Shown here in pieces: positions 35,931-48,339 of a DNA stretch of 64,000 nt. The notes under the pieces were generated by a model, which worked only from the letters and a program-made list of their open reading frames with translations, did no database searches and was not told the origin of the DNA. The DNA is from Dasypus novemcinctus. Lineage: Eukaryota; Chordata; Mammalia; Cingulata; Dasypodidae. A program made the translations under genes and the position numbers. Every line of letters begins with the position of its first letter. Position 1 is the stretch's first letter. The stretch lies in the NCBI RefSeq assembly GCF_030445035.2, contig NC_080690.1:27678796-27742795 (forward strand), read 5' to 3'.

Positions 35931-36240
35931 TAAAATAATATGGTAGTCCTAACCTCATGGAGCTCATAAGCCTAGCTGTAAAAGCAGGTGTAAGTGATTA
36001 TATAAAACACAGGGGGAAAAAATGATATTCGCAAGCCTTTCAACTATGTCACAAAGAGGGAGTACCCAGATCTGCAAAGTTGAGAAACTTCCCAGAAGAG
36101 GCAAGCTTTAAGATGAAATTGAAAAAAATAATAGGAAAACTTCAGATGGACAAAATGGAGAGAGTATTCTGGCAGATGAATGGATTTGTGCAAGAGGAGG
36201 CATAAGGGAACATGACATATTTAAAGAGTCTCAAGCAATT
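35931..36240 (-). repeat. L2 LINE fragment
   Basis: Antisense L2: CCTAACCTCATGGAGCTCATAAGCC, AAGCAGGTGTAAGTGATTATATAAAACACAG, CCCAGAAGAGGCAAGCTTTAAGATGAAATTG, GTATTCTGGCAGATG. Block order matches the inverted L2 3' third. Confidence 0.6.
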
Positions 36241-37195
36241 CAATATGAATCTGAAGTTAGGAACCAAGTCTTTAGGGGCCTGTAAGTCTTGACAGTGATC
36301 GAAGTATGTGTGCCAGAAATGTAATTTCTGTTTGGAAAATATAGCTCAGAATTACTTAGAAACACAGAAAAGAGAAATAATCCCAGTCTAAAGAAGATAG
36401 AAAGGCATTTACAATACATTCTCCCTTCATCATCCATGATTTAACAGGGAACAGTCAATCAGTGATGTCAAGCAGATGGTCGTTGCAGTCAATACAGTAT
36501 GCATAGTATGTGCTTGCTGCCAAAATGCTATCATTTCTGGTTCCTGTAGATAGAAAGACTGCCCTAAACATCTGTGATCTCTCACTTGAAAAGTACAATG
36601 TAGCCAAGGATTTGGCACATTTTTTTTTTCCTGATATTCAAAGATTAATTAGCAACCAGGATAGTTCATCTGTAGCACCTTCTGAAGCGAAGAGATTCCT
36701 TCTACAGTTTGGTCCATGACTCAGCAACTTAACAATTTATAAAGGATATAGAAATGATTACTGCTAAGATATAAAAACCTTTTAAAATTCCAATATAATA
36801 AACATATAGTTGTTATGGTTATAATGCTAGTGAGTAAGTTATACTTGAACAATGGAGTTAGAATGTAGCTGGCTTCCAGAATAAGAAAAAGGAATCCATA
36901 TTAAATCTCTCTTCTGTTTATTACTTTCTAAAATGCTGATTTTCACCAGTTATGAATTTAAGCCTAAGTGGAACATCTTTCAAAACAGGACTTGTACATT
37001 GACAATTCTCTAAACATATTGGTGCTGGATGCTACAGATTTCTGGTCGTTTCACCCATGATGGAATCCAAGCTTCTCCAGATTCTGGGACATTCCTATGA
37101 ATCAACATGTCTTCTTGGTGCCTTTTGGTATCTTTCAGAATAATCGTGAAATCAATTTTGGGAAAATCCCTGGGCAATTGTAGAGTGAAATAACT
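36241..37195. other. Unassigned sequence
   Basis: A 69-codon frame at 36510-36719 reads smoothly but crosses a T run and matches nothing I know. No repeat family recognised. Confidence 0.4.
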
Positions 37196-37320
37196 CAGTA
37201 AAAGTAACTTAGAGTCTGCTATGTTGCAGGTTCTTCATAAATGCTTAAAACACTTAATTTCATTTGCAAACTTGTAAGACAGAAAGATGAGGTAAGACAA
37301 AAGGGACAGTTATCTTTGGT
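37196..37320 (-). repeat. MIR-like SINE, partial
   Basis: GTCTGCTATGTTGCAGGTTC, TTAAAACACTTAATTTCATTTGCAAACTTG and AGACAGAAAGATGAGGTAAGAC give a degraded antisense MIR order. Confidence 0.4.
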
Positions 37321-37389
37321 AAAGTTTGAGGGTCTGTTGTCTATGAAAGGCAAGAATAAATAAAATCACAAGTACCAAGTGTATGTAAT

Positions 37390-37585
37390 CTTTTAAAAAA
37401 ATTTTATTAGAGAAATTATGGGTTTACAGACCAATCATGCATAATATATAGGATTGTCATACACCAGCCCACCAACACTTTGCATTGGTGTGGAACATTT
37501 GTTACAATTGATGACAGCAGCTTTTTATAATTCTACTTTTATATAACAGTAGTTACCTCTGTTACAATTGATGAAGGACTATTAA
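37390..37585. repeat. L1M 3' UTR-type fragment with a 14-bp internal direct repeat
   Basis: ATTAGAGAAATTATGGGTTTACAGACCAATCATGC is related to the fragment at 13125-13165. GTTACAATTGATGA occurs at 37501 and again at 37561, exactly 60 bp apart. It abuts the antisense L1M that follows and may be its 3' UTR. Confidence 0.5.
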
Positions 37586-39220
37586 AATAATACCTTTCCT
37601 TCGATTTCTTGGAAGAGTTGGAGCAGAATTGAAGTTAATCTTTTTGTAATGTTTGGCAAATTTCCTCTGTGAAGCCATCTTTTCCTGTAACTTTTTTTGG
37701 GGGGTGGGGGGTAGGAGGGTTGGGTTACTGATTGGTTTGGGTCAATGTAGGTATATTTCTAGGAGTTTGTCCACTTTATCTGGTTGTCTAATTTTTTTAT
37801 ATACTATTATTCATATAGTCTTTTTTATTTCTGCATGGTCAGTAGTAACGTGTCCCTTTCCGTTTCTGATTTTTGTTATTTGAATCCTCTTTTGTTTTTT
37901 CTTTGTCAGTCTCCTTGAATGTTTGATTTTATTGATCTTTTAATGATCAGTTGTTGATTTCAAATTGTTCATTTTATTGATCTTTTCAAAGAACCAACTT
38001 TTGATTTTGTTAATTCTGTTCCTTTTATATTGTTTCTTTTTTCCTATTTCATTTATCTCTGCTCTAATCTTTATTTCTCTCCTTCTACTTTCTCGCTATT
38101 TAGTTTGCTCTTCTTTTTCTAGTTTTTTTGTTTTAGGTTAGGCCTCTGGTTTGAAGCCCTTCTTTTTTTTCACTGTATCCTTTTAGAGATATAAATTTCT
38201 CTCTCTTTATTGCCTTCTCTTTATCACTTAAGTTTTGCTATGTTGTATTTTCATTTTCATTTGCTTTGAGGCATTTCCTAATTTCTCTTCTGATTTCCTC
38301 TTTAACACATTGATTGTTTACAAATATGTTGTTTAATTTCCACATATTGTGAAGTCTCCATTTCTCCCTCTGTTATTGATTTCTAGATTCATTCCACTGT
38401 GGTCAGAAAATATAAATGTATGCTTTCAATATTTTTTAATTTATTGGGACTTGTTCTGTGACCTAACACATGGTCTATCCCAGAGAATGATCCATGTGCA
38501 TTCAAAAAGAATGTGTATTCTATTTTCACTGGGTGAAATGTCCTAAATGTGACTATTAGGTTACTTGGTTTAGTATTCAAATCCTGTACTTCCTTACTGA
38601 TCTTCTGATTAGATGTTCTACCAATTATTGAGGGTGTAGGTGTCAAATTCTCCTACAGTTAATATAGATCCATCAAATTCTCCCTTCAAAACTGTCAATA
38701 TCTGATTCATTTTTTTGTGGCTCTGCTGTTAGGTGCATATATTTGTTATAACTGTTACATCTTCCTGTTGAACTATCCCCTTCTTCGATATGTAATGATG
38801 ATCTTTGTTCTTTGTAACAGTTGTTTTTGACTTGTCTATTTTTTCCAATATCAGTATAACCATTCCAGCTCACTCTTGGTTTCTGATTTCATGGTATGTT
38901 TCTTTCCATTCCTTACTCTCAACCTCCCTATATCTTTGACTTTAAGGTGAGCTTTTGGCAGACAGTGTATAGTTTCTTCATGCTTTTTGTATCCATTCTG
39001 CTAATCTCTGCCTTTTGACTGGTGACTATAATCCATTTAAAGTTGCTCTTAATAAGATGAATGCCTTTCTTCTGCCATTTTGCTATTTAGCATTTGTAAG
39101 TCTTATAACTCTTTTTAAAAGTATTATACCTTTTTTGCCCCTCACTTCTATTAAAGCCTACTTTTATATCTGTTTGCTTTCTTGTATTGTACAATACTGA
39201 GTGCCTTCTCATTTCTATCT

Positions 39221-39455
39221 GGATATATATATCATTTTTTGAGGAACCAGGAGCTGGGGATTGAACCCAGGACATCATATGTGGGAAGCTGGCACCCAAC
39301 CACTGAACCACATTGGCTCCCCTGAGTTGGTTTTTTCATTTGTTTTGCTTGTAATTTGTTATTTTTGTTAAGGATGCACCAGAACCAAACCCGGAATCTT
39401 CCCTGTGGGAAGCAGGTGCTAAACCACTTGAGCCACATCTGCTCCCCGGATATAT
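39221..39455 (-). mobile_element. Dimeric tRNA SINE nested in L1M
   Basis: Two tRNA-like units in a row, both antisense. Unit at 39241-39325: B box as GGGGATTGAACCC, A box side as AACCACTGAACCACATTGGCTCCCC. Unit at 39372-39447: AAACCCGGAATC at the B box position, and CTAAACCACTTGAGCCACATCTGCTCCCC. A T-rich linker lies between. GGATATAT occurs on both outer edges (39221-39228 and 39448-39455), and L1M sequence resumes outside, so the pair may have inserted as one dimer. Two separate insertions cannot be excluded. Confidence 0.72.
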
Positions 39456-40382
39456 TTTTCTTCTGTTTTCTTTGTGGTTACCATGGGGTTAAAGTTTAGC
39501 ACCCTAGTATATAACAATAATATTTGCTTTGATACAACTTAATTTTAATAGCATGCATATATGCCTTTTCTATACCTCTTTGTTCCCCCATGTGTTTCCA
39601 CTTGTATCTTTGTCTATTGTATGTCCAAAAATATAGATTTATCATTGCTCTTCATGCATTTGCATTTTAGCTCTTGTAGGGAGTAAGAAGTAGTGTTACA
39701 TTCCAAGAAATACACTACAATAATACTGACATAATTACCCAAATACTTACTTTTACCACAGGTCTTTATTTCATTATGCTTCTCTGAACCACTGTCCTTT
39801 CATTTCAGTCTGAAGAATTCTCTTTGCATTGAATGGTCTAGTGGTGATGGACTCCCTCAGTTTTTGCTTATCTGAGAATGTCTTAAATCTCCTTCTCAGT
39901 TTTGAAAAAGAGTTTTGCCATATATAAAATTCTTGGCTGGCAGTTGTTTTCCTTTAGCACTTTTAAGTATTTCAACCCACTGGCTCCTTGCCTCCATGGT
40001 TTCTGATGAGAAATTGGCATGAAATCTAATTGGGACTTCCTTGTATGTAAAATGTTGCTTTTCTCTTTCAGCTTTCAGAACTCTCTCCTTGTCCTTTGCA
40101 TTTTATAGTGTAATCAATATACTTTGGGTATAATTTTTCTTCAAGTTTATCCTGTTTGGTGTTCTCTGAGGTCCTTGGATGTACATATTCATATCTTTTG
40201 CTTAATTTAAGAAGTTCTCTGTCATTATTTCTTTCACCATTCCTTTTCCTCTCCTTTGGGACTCAGATAATGCAAAAATTGTTGCACTTGATGGTATCCC
40301 ATACTGTCTTAGGCTATTTTCACCTTTAGTATTTCTTTTACTTTCTGCCCCTCAGCATGACCATTTCAAGTGTCTTATCTTC

Positions 40383-41300
40383 AAGTTCACTGATTCTTTC
40401 TTCTGCCACCACCAATCGGCAGTTGAAACCTTCCTAGATATTTTTCATCTCAGTTATTGTGATCTTCAATTCCAGTAGTTCTATTTGATTCTTTTTAAAA
40501 AGAATCATTCATTATCTTCCTAATATCCTCATTCATTGTCTTCCTAATATCCTTTAGTTCTTTTTCTGTAGTTTCCTTCATATCCTTGAGCATTTTTAAG
40601 ATCACTTTTTTAAAGGCTTTTTTCAGAATGTCCACATTCAACTACGGTGTTTTCTGTATTTTATTCTGTTCCTTGGAATGAGCCATCATTTCTTGCTTCT
40701 TTGCTTGTATTGTATCCTTTTGTTGCATACTGTGTATTTTAATATTTTAAATTGTTAACACTGGGATTTACTCCCTAGAATGTCTGCTTCTTGGTTCTGT
40801 AACCAGCTATTGATAAGGACAAAGATTTATTTAACTTCAGCCTTCCTTTTAGGGATTCTGGGCCTCTGTCTTGTCCTGTGCAATTGCCCTGTTTGAGTTC
40901 ACTGTTTCTTTCTTCTGTCAGCCAAGTTTTTGTTAAAATCCAGCAGTAGGGAATTTTTCTTTTTCATCTTTGTGGTCTTTATCTCCAATATTTCTGTTTG
41001 GTTCCTTTTTTGAAGTTACTATCTTTTATTGAAATTCTGTTATTGTTCACTCATTGTTTTCATAATATCTTATAAATTTTTTTCTGAATTTTCCTTTATC
41101 TTCTTGAGAAAATTAAGGATAGATTTAAAAAAATATATTTATTTTGTCCAAAATTTGGTCTTTTTCATTGATAATTTTTGGATTCCTCTCTTATTAAATT
41201 GGGTGGGCCTTCATTTCCTATTCTTTATTTTTCTTAAATCTATTGTTTGCACACTGTACAAGTGTTAATTTTAGTATTTAATTCCTTGAGTTGTTTGTTC
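40383..41300 (-). repeat. Tandem units of about 512 bp in the L1M 5' region
   Basis: AAGTTCACTGATTCTTTCTTCTGCC at 40383 recurs as GAGTTCACTGTTTCTTTCTTCTGTC at 40895, and CTATTTGATTCTTTTT at 40481 as CTGTTTGGTTCCTTTTT at 40994. The offset is 512-513 bp both times. Mid parts of the units match less well. Confidence 0.6.
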
Positions 41301-41985
41301 CTTAAATTGGATCAAGCTACTGATATCACAGGGCTTTCCTTGAGTGTCAGAAGCTAACAAAAACAAGAAAACCAAGGCAAAAAAGCAAAACAAAACAAAA
41401 AGAACCCTAACTTTCACAGCCTTTGCAAATTGACTCTGCATTGGCTGGCCTCTCCTTCAGAGTTTAGTTCTCCTACCAATAAGATCAGCCCAAGGCAAAT
41501 GTGAAATGCAGGGCCCTTTCCATCTTTGCTGAGCCTGTATCTTACTCTGGACATGTGCTTTTTTGTTGCCTTAGGAGTTCACCCATTTATGGGAATCCTA
41601 AAGCCCCTTGTACTATGAAATAGACTTTCTCACCTCCCTGGGTGCTCCATTGTGTTACTTAAAGCAGGAATCCTTTGCCCATACTGCTTTGACTTGTTTC
41701 TTACCCTGCTTAGGCAGTCCACAAGCTGCTGCTTCTTGCAGGGCAAGTTCTTGGAGGAAGCAACAAAGCTAAATTTTCTAGTTCAGTGTTTCAAGCTGCC
41801 ACTCAGTAGATTATCTTTGGCATACAGGCACCCCATTATGTACATATGGTTTACTCTTTTCCCTCCAGAACAGGGCAAGGCACCCACAATGGGAGTGCAG
41901 TCTCGCTCCCCCCTCCACCGGGAGGAGTTCATGGAGAGGTCAGGAAGGGTGCCACAACCTTTTCCTACCATCTTTTAAAGCTGTC

Positions 41986-42798
41986 ATTTTTTGATTCAGC
42001 ACTCACAAATTTACAGCAATCTTTTCAATGTTTTCTGGATTTTTAAGAAATATGGCTCTGTCAATTTTTACTAATTGTTCAATAATTTTGTCTAAAAAAG
42101 GCACCAAGTCTTGACCATTGATTTTAAGTAAACTAACAGTCAGTACTGGAAATGATAAAGAAAGCAAAAAAATATTAAGACAGAAAAAGGCATTGCATGT
42201 ATCAATGCAGGAAATTTAATTAGTTATTTGTTGAAAATCATTAGTTTTATGTTTATGGAATACCAATAATTCACATATACTTTCTAGTAATTTGACATTT
42301 AAATCCAATCATATAAAATAGGAAAAGTTATATTTAATCTTTCCTCTTTTTCTGGAAATTTTGGGTGAATCTGATCTACTTATACTTACTTCTTATCTCT
42401 GGAATTTTCTAGAAGTGGAACTGTTAGGTTAAATGTTATAGTTATGTTCTATCTTTCAAATATTAATTATTAAATATATAATAATGTTCATTTTGTTCCA
42501 CATCACAGCCACAAGTATGGTTGATTTTTAAAGACAGTATCTCATCAGTGCAATTTACATGCATTTAAGGAGAGGAGTGTGGGGAATGGGTTCACTGAAA
42601 AAAATGAAGTGATGTTAGGGATCCTCCAGAAATTACTCCTCTTTTGTCATCAAAATAATGTTCCAACTGTGATGGCAAACATTTTCTGTCTTGTGAATTG
42701 GTCCATCATGTGTTCATTCTTGCATTCATTCACTCATGTATGCATTCATCCATTTATTTGCACATTGAAATAAGTGTTTTCCTGCTGCTGCCTCATAT
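41986..42798. other. Unassigned sequence with weak L1-like text near 42310-42450
   Basis: TGGAATTTTCTAGAAGTGGAACTGTTAGGTTAAATG resembles old L1 3' UTR sequence. No other call possible. Confidence 0.35.
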
Positions 42799-42942
42799 TA
42801 GTTAAGTGCATGGGTTTTGAAAACAAATTGTCTGGGCTCAAGCCCACTCTACTGAACATGAACTGTGTAGTTATTTGTGCTCTCTGGATTCATGTATAAA
42901 GAGGGAATGAAGGTAGACCTGCGTGGAATTTTGTAGGGTACG
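42799..42942 (+). repeat. MIR SINE, left half, interrupted by the ERV-L provirus
   Basis: Sense MIR: TAGTTAAGTGCATGGGTTTTGAAAACAAATTGTCTGGGCTCAAGCCC, AACTGTGTAGTTATTTGTGC, GTATAAAGAGGGAATGAAGGTAGACCTGC. The element stops at the provirus edge and appears to resume at 48756. Confidence 0.75.
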
Positions 42943-43387
42943 TGTATTAATCTATTGTACTGGTCAGGGTTTCCTAGGGAAACAGAATCAACAGGAGATA
43001 CCTGTAAATAGTATAAGGTTTTACAAAATTCTCTCATGTGACTGTGGGAATGCACAAGTCAAGATTCCACAGGCAGACTACAAATCAGGGGCTCTGATGA
43101 AGGTCTTTGATGAGTTTCTAGGAGATGCTGACTTCCCAAAGGCAAGCTGGAAAATTCTGGAAAATCATTTCCCCTTTTAAGGCATTCAAATGATAGGATA
43201 AAATATCCCTCGTTGCTGGTGGAAATCTCCTTGGTTGATTGTAGATGTAATCAGCCATCTAGGCAATAACTTTACTGATGACTAATGTCCATAAATGTCC
43301 TTGTATTACAATTAACGCAGTGCTTCCTTAGCCAAACAACTGGGCACAATTACCTGGCCAAGTTGACACATTAGCCTAACCACCACA
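42943..43387 (-). repeat. 3' LTR of ERV-L provirus (MLT2-like)
   Basis: 445 bp read antisense. Plus-strand limits are TGTATTAATC and AACCACCACA. Internal marks GGTTTCCTAGGGAAACAGAATCAACAGGAGATA and GCCAAACAACTGGGCACAATTACCTGG match the solo LTR at 26.4 kb in inverse. It carries a segment of about 40 bp near its terminus that the other LTR has lost. Confidence 0.88.
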
Positions 43388-44078
43388 ATCCACACCTTGT
43401 CAACTTGTTAGCCATACACATCACCTTAAACCATACTTAGTCTTTAAATAAAAACAATAACAGATGTGCATATACATATATATGTCCACCTAACAATATT
43501 CAACTGGCTTGTGTATAACCAGAAACACATTAATTCCCTACAGAATAGGGTGCAAGTCCTTGAGTAATATTTTCTCTTAAACATAAGTCCTTGGGTAATA
43601 GTCTTTCATAAAGATAACATCCTTAAACATTATGATATGAAACTAATACAACTTTGTCATGATAAGGGAAAAGGTTAGGAAAGTAAACAAAGATATCTGT
43701 TTTATGTACATATACAATTATGCTCAAAACAATGAAGAAAAAATCATAACCATTACAGTTCTCATTTCTGTAACTGATCAAATGGTCCAAGTTCATATTT
43801 ATCATTACCTTCTTCCACTACCCAGTTCATGTTCCTGTTACCCTCAGCTAGCACCTCAGCTAGACATGGTTCTTTGCCTGGTGGGGTGACCCAAACTTTC
43901 ATTCTTGAAAATTCTGGGACATTTTTAGTCCTGCTTGGATTGAGTCATTGCAATTCTCCATTGACTTTAATCACAGGGCAGTTGTAAGAGACTTCCTAGA
44001 CGATCTCCTTTATTCCTGACAAACTCTTTTTTACCCTCATTATTTAGATGCAATTCTATTTCCCCTTGATAGGATCAA

Positions 44079-44324
44079 TCACCTTATCCTGTACAGTAAT
44101 TCCTTTCTTGACCATTGATTCAAAGATAAGAGGAGTCCAAAGTGGTCAGGTGGTAGTCTTAACTTCCAGTTCAATGGAATCATTGTGTTCTCTGCTTGAA
44201 GCACTCTTCTTTTTGGAACTAAGACCTGTAGACCATTAAAGCTTAAGGTTTCAGAGACAGGAAACAAAAATTTTCCTGGTGGATCACTAGAGGCAATAGA
44301 GATTGGCACCACTCCCATTTCCAC
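44079..44324 (-). pseudogene. ERV-L dUTPase remnant
   Basis: An 81-codon minus-strand frame contains MIPLNWKLRLPPDHFGLLL, matching the conserved dUTPase segment found downstream of integrase in ERV-L. The rest of the enzyme is out of frame. dUTPase would hydrolyse dUTP to limit uracil incorporation during reverse transcription; this copy cannot. Confidence 0.75.
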
Positions 44325-44372
44325 CCCTTGATTCCTTGACCCATGAATCCTGGCTATGGGATAAATAGCACC

Positions 44373-45118
44373 TTAGAGTGGACACTGATTTAGAATATGC
44401 ACAGTCACCTGGAGAACACTATCCCAGCTCTCCAACGTATTGCCACCTAGTTGGTACAATAATTGAGTCTTCAAAAGACCATTCCAAGTTTCTATCAATC
44501 CAGCAGCTTCAGGTTGATGGGGAACATTGTAAGACCAGTGAATTCCATAGGCATGTGCCAATTCCCACACATCATTTGCTGTGAAATATTTTCCTTGATC
44601 AGATGCTATGTTGTGTGGAATGCCATGGTGGTGGGTAAGACATTAGGTAAGTCAGTGGATGGTAGTTTTGGAAGAAGCATTGTGTGCAGGGAACACAAAC
44701 TCATATCTGGAGTTTGTGTCTATTCCAGTTCAGACAAATCACTGCTCCTTCCATGATGGAAATGATCTAATGTAATCAACCTGTCACCAGGTAGTGGGCT
44801 GGCCACCTCAGGGAATGGTGCCATATTGGGAGTTGAGTATGGGTCTCTGCTGCTGGCAGACTGGGCACTCAGCAGTGGATCTAGCCAAGTCAACCTTGGT
44901 GAGAGGAAGTCCATGTTGCTGAGCACATGCAAAACTTCCATCCCTAAATCCATCGCCACATTGTTCATGAACCCATTGGGCAATGACAGCAGTGGCTGGA
45001 AAAAAAGAGGTCCAGTGTTAGCAACACAGTGGGTCACCTTATCCACTTGATTATTAAAATCTTCCCCAGCTGAAGTCACCCTCTGGTGAGCACTCACATG
45101 GGAGACAAATGTTTTCAT
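44373..45118 (-). pseudogene. ERV-L integrase remnant, with the RNase H end
   Basis: Two minus-strand frames in different phases. At 44373-44570, HWSYNVPHQPEAAGLIETWN gives the integrase core end with the glutamate-bearing helix (E in PEAAGLIE). At 44720-45118 the zinc-binding N-terminal part and the RNase H/integrase boundary are seen (MKTFVSHVSAHQRVTSA). The DDE core is not in one frame, so the enzyme is dead. Confidence 0.8.
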
Positions 45119-45439
45119 GTTTTTTGTTCATTCAGAATGAGCCTATGCACAACCTCCATCCCTACCTCCATGGCCACTTTGTTCATGAGCTCAACAGGCA
45201 ATGACAAGAGTGACTGGGGAAAGAAGCTGTGCATGCCCAACTTTATGGCTTTCATTGGTTAGATAATACCCAGTTTATGATAGGCAACTCAGGTCTCATG
45301 ATCAAAACTAGCAGCTTTTCTGATCACTTGGTAGATGGGCTGGAGTAGCACACCCAAATGAGGAAATTTTGATCATAAGAAGAGCCAGATGCAACAGCTT
45401 ATCCTTCACTTTAGAAGGGATATCTTGACATGACCCTTA

Positions 45440-46080
45440 TCACTGGAAACCTAGAAATTTCACTGAGGTGGAAGTCCCCTGTATTTTTGTTGGATTTATC
45501 TCCTATCCTCTCTCACACAAATGCCTTACCAATAAATCTAGAGTCTTTGCTACTTCTTGCTCACTAGATGCTATCAACATGATATCATGAATAGAGTGGA
45601 CCAATGTGATGTCTTATGGGAAGGAGAGATGATTAAGGTCCCTGTGGACAATATTATGATATAGGGGTGGAGAGATGATATACCTCTAAGGCAGGACAGT
45701 GAAGGTATATTGCTGACCTTGCCAGCTGAAGGCAAACTGTTTCTAGTGGCCTTTACTAATGGCAATTGAGAAAAAAGCACTTGCCAGATCAATAGCTTTA
45801 TACCAGGTATCAAGGGATGTGTTCATTTGCTCAAACAATGATACACACATACAGGAAAAGCAGCTGTGATTGGAGCCACCACCTAGTTAAGTTTACAATA
45901 ATCTACTGTCATCCTCCAAGATTCATCTTTTTTCTGCATAAGTCAAAGAGGACAGTTGAATGGGGATGTGGTCACCATGCTTCCTTCAAATCCTTGATGG
46001 TGGCACTAATCTCTGCAATCCCTCCAGGAATCCAGTATTGCTTTTGATTTGCTATTTTGATGGGTAGGGATAGTTCTAGT
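45440..46080 (-). pseudogene. ERV-L reverse transcriptase remnant
   Basis: The minus-strand frame 45574-45813 includes NSLPSAGKVSNIPSLSCLRG, the middle of the retroviral polymerase. The active-site position falls near 45575-45600, where the YxDD-type motif is degraded (reads as HDIM-like). Neighbouring parts run in other frames up to about 46080. Confidence 0.7.
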
Positions 46081-46089
46081 GCTTCCACT

Positions 46090-46400
46090 TGGCTTTTGCT
46101 ACCGCAATAGCCGTTACTTCACAAGTCAGAGATCCGATGTGGGGATTCTGCCAGTTACTAAGTAAATCTGTTCCAATGATGCATTCTGTAACTGGAGAAA
46201 TAACCACAGAATGGGGCTGCAGAACCACTGAATCCACTGTGAGATGGACCTATGCTAAAACTTTTCAGTCACTTGACCTCCATAAGCCCTTACTCTGCTG
46301 GTGGACCACAGTGATGTTTTGGGTCTCCTAGAATTAATGTCACTTCTGAGACAGTGTCTAATAATCCCAAAATATCTGATTATTTCCTTTCCCCCAATGC
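46090..46400 (-). pseudogene. ERV-L protease-region remnant
   Basis: Lies between the reverse transcriptase and gag parts where protease is expected. The sequence is consistent with a retropepsin region in broken frame, but no clear DTG motif could be read. The call rests mostly on position. Confidence 0.45.
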
Positions 46401-46599
46401 ATAATTACTCTGGTAAAAGGCCATAGGTCTCCTTGGAGAAAGCTGGGAGGAAGATGGTCAGGATAAATTTTGGGCAGTGTACCAGGATCCTTCCCCAAAG
46501 GGACTTGGCCTTCTCATCATTCAAGGGACTCTAGGTCTGTAAAGTCTTAAGTCTTAAGTCTGAGAATTGATTAAGGGACTATGACTCTCTGTGTCTGTA

Positions 46600-48320
46600 A
46601 TTTAAGTTAAGGTTTTGTACACTGGACATAAAACTCTTCTGCTTATACAGATCAAGTAAGAATTTAGTAGACTCTCCATCTATTTCACTTCTACATATTC
46701 CACAATCTATTAGCCAATACCATAACTCTATGCAACTCACTCTTTTGATTGCCATTGTGAGTCTACTTTTCACTGCAGTAGCCATGTCACCTTGTCTTTT
46801 GTGATTAACTGCCTATACTTGACATTTACCAGCCCAAGATCTGATTATCCCCAAATGTTTAAGTTCTAGTTCCACTATCAAATTTCCTATAGTAATATCT
46901 GTACTATAGAGAAGAACAAACACAGAGCTCTTCAGGGAAGATAGAATTAGTCTTACAAATTTATTCCTCATAGTCCTGGTTAAATGTTTGTCCACTGGAC
47001 ATTCTTGGGGTGGATGGGCAGGTCTTAAATGGTAAATCCATTCTAGCATTCCCATCTCTCTAAGCCTTTGAATTCCCTCTTCTAATGTATAGTAGGGTAA
47101 ATTGGACATCTCAGTCTCAGATATCCTAGGCCATCTTTCAGTCCATGCTTCAGTCTGCCACCCAAACAAACTGTTAGAGCACTTTCTAACCCCTCAAGTT
47201 ACAGCACTGAATCAGAATTTCTGCTTAGTAGGCCCATATCAATAAACTCAGACTGATCCAACTTTATTTATCTTCCACCATTATCCCATACCCTTATTAT
47301 CTATTCCCACACATATTCTCCAGATTTCTGTCTACATAAATTGGAATCATACAGTTGTCTCAGAGTATAGTGTAATCCCTCATGAGTCACATGTTGTACT
47401 TTATCTTTGGGGGCTTATTGTGATTTTAGTCTAATAATAAGTCTAGAGGAGGATTTGAAATGCTTTGCAAGCTACTAATTTCAAGGTATTCCTTTGCAGT
47501 TTCTCTGGTGAGACGCAATTAATCTCTTCAGGCATTGGTTGGAAGGCAGATTCTTCAGGCAGGGTGGAGGCTGGGCAGTGCATACTATAGTTTGGCTGGT
47601 ACCAGCCTCAGGGCTGGAAAGAGGTCCAGACTCCCCGGGGCAGGTTAGAGGCTCAGTGATACAAGGTTGACATTGTGTGGTCTACATTGGGCAAAACATC
47701 ACAGGTTTATCCAGCAACATCACAGCAGAATTTAGGGTTCCAATGTCCCCACTGATATCATCATCACCATATATGTCTCCATCCCAATCCTCATGGTTCC
47801 ACTCCATTCCAATCAATGCCTTCACTTTAATTGCAGTCACCCTGCAAAGATGAGATTTAATTTCCTTTCTAACTCTGCTACTTGTACAACGAGACTCTGA
47901 GTTTTGTTTTCAGAGATCAAGTCTGTGGCTCATGAAACAAGATTTTCTTTCAGAGCACACATAGAAATTTTTTCATTCATGCAGCATTTATGTTGCAAAT
48001 TTGGAGGCTTTAGATGACTCCTTTCTTTTGTAACTGCATCCAGAGTATCTAGGAGGAACCCACCAACATCATTGTACCTTTTGATTTCACAAAACTCTGT
48101 TAAGGTGTTGAAAACACTTTCACCCAGATCCTTGCCTCTTGGATAAGCATGGAAGATATTTTGCATGTCTCCATTGCCAACTCACACCATGGACTGTTAG
48201 TGACCTCTTAATTACTGAAAAGGGAGTCATTAGTACCCTTGAGTCCCATTAGAGTAGCAAGCTGATTGCAAAACTCCTAGAACCCCTTCAGAAATCCCAT
48301 ATTTAAGATTCTCTTCTTCA
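46600..48320 (-). pseudogene. ERV-L gag remnant
   Basis: The minus-strand frame 46813-47169 (118 codons) has NLPYYTLEEGIQRLREMGML and TRTMRNKFVRLILSSLKSSV, matching the ERV-L gag-type region. The frame 47930-48166 (78 codons) covers an upstream gag part with ESVFNTLTEFCEIKRYNDVG. Several frameshifts lie between them. Confidence 0.72.
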
Positions 48321-48324
48321 AGAG

Positions 48325-48339
48325 CTACTCCTGGTACCG
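48325..48339 (-). promoter_or_regulatory. Primer binding site, tRNA-Leu type
   Basis: Minus-strand reading CGGTACCAGGAGTAG starts three bases inside the 5' LTR edge. It resembles the complement of a tRNA-Leu 3' end, the primer for which ERV-L is named. A few mismatches are expected for its age. Confidence 0.72.

Larger units (their letters stand above)
37586..41985 (-). repeat. Old L1M LINE, ORF2 to 5' region, split by a dimeric SINE
   Basis: About 4.2 kb of antisense L1M. Left part (37586-about 39150) is inverted ORF2 reverse-transcriptase sequence: CCACTGTGGTCAGAAAATATAAATG, CATGTGCATTCAAAAAGAATGTGTATTC, GGTGAGCTTTTGGCAGACAG. Right part (39460-41985) is the 5' region: TGGCCTCC-like CTCCATGGTTTCTGATGAGAAATTGGCATG, GTGTAATCAATATACTTTGG, TTCAAGTTCACTGATTCTTTCTTCTGCC, TTCTATTTGATTCTTTTT. 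It ends in AGATCAGCCCAAGGCAAATG. Stops are everywhere; it is a fossil. The SINE pair at 39221-39455 inserted later. Confidence 0.8.

Noticed and set aside
36510..36719. 69-codon plus-strand frame as a possible exon
   Set aside because: It crosses a T run, lacks convincing splice sites and matches no protein I know.
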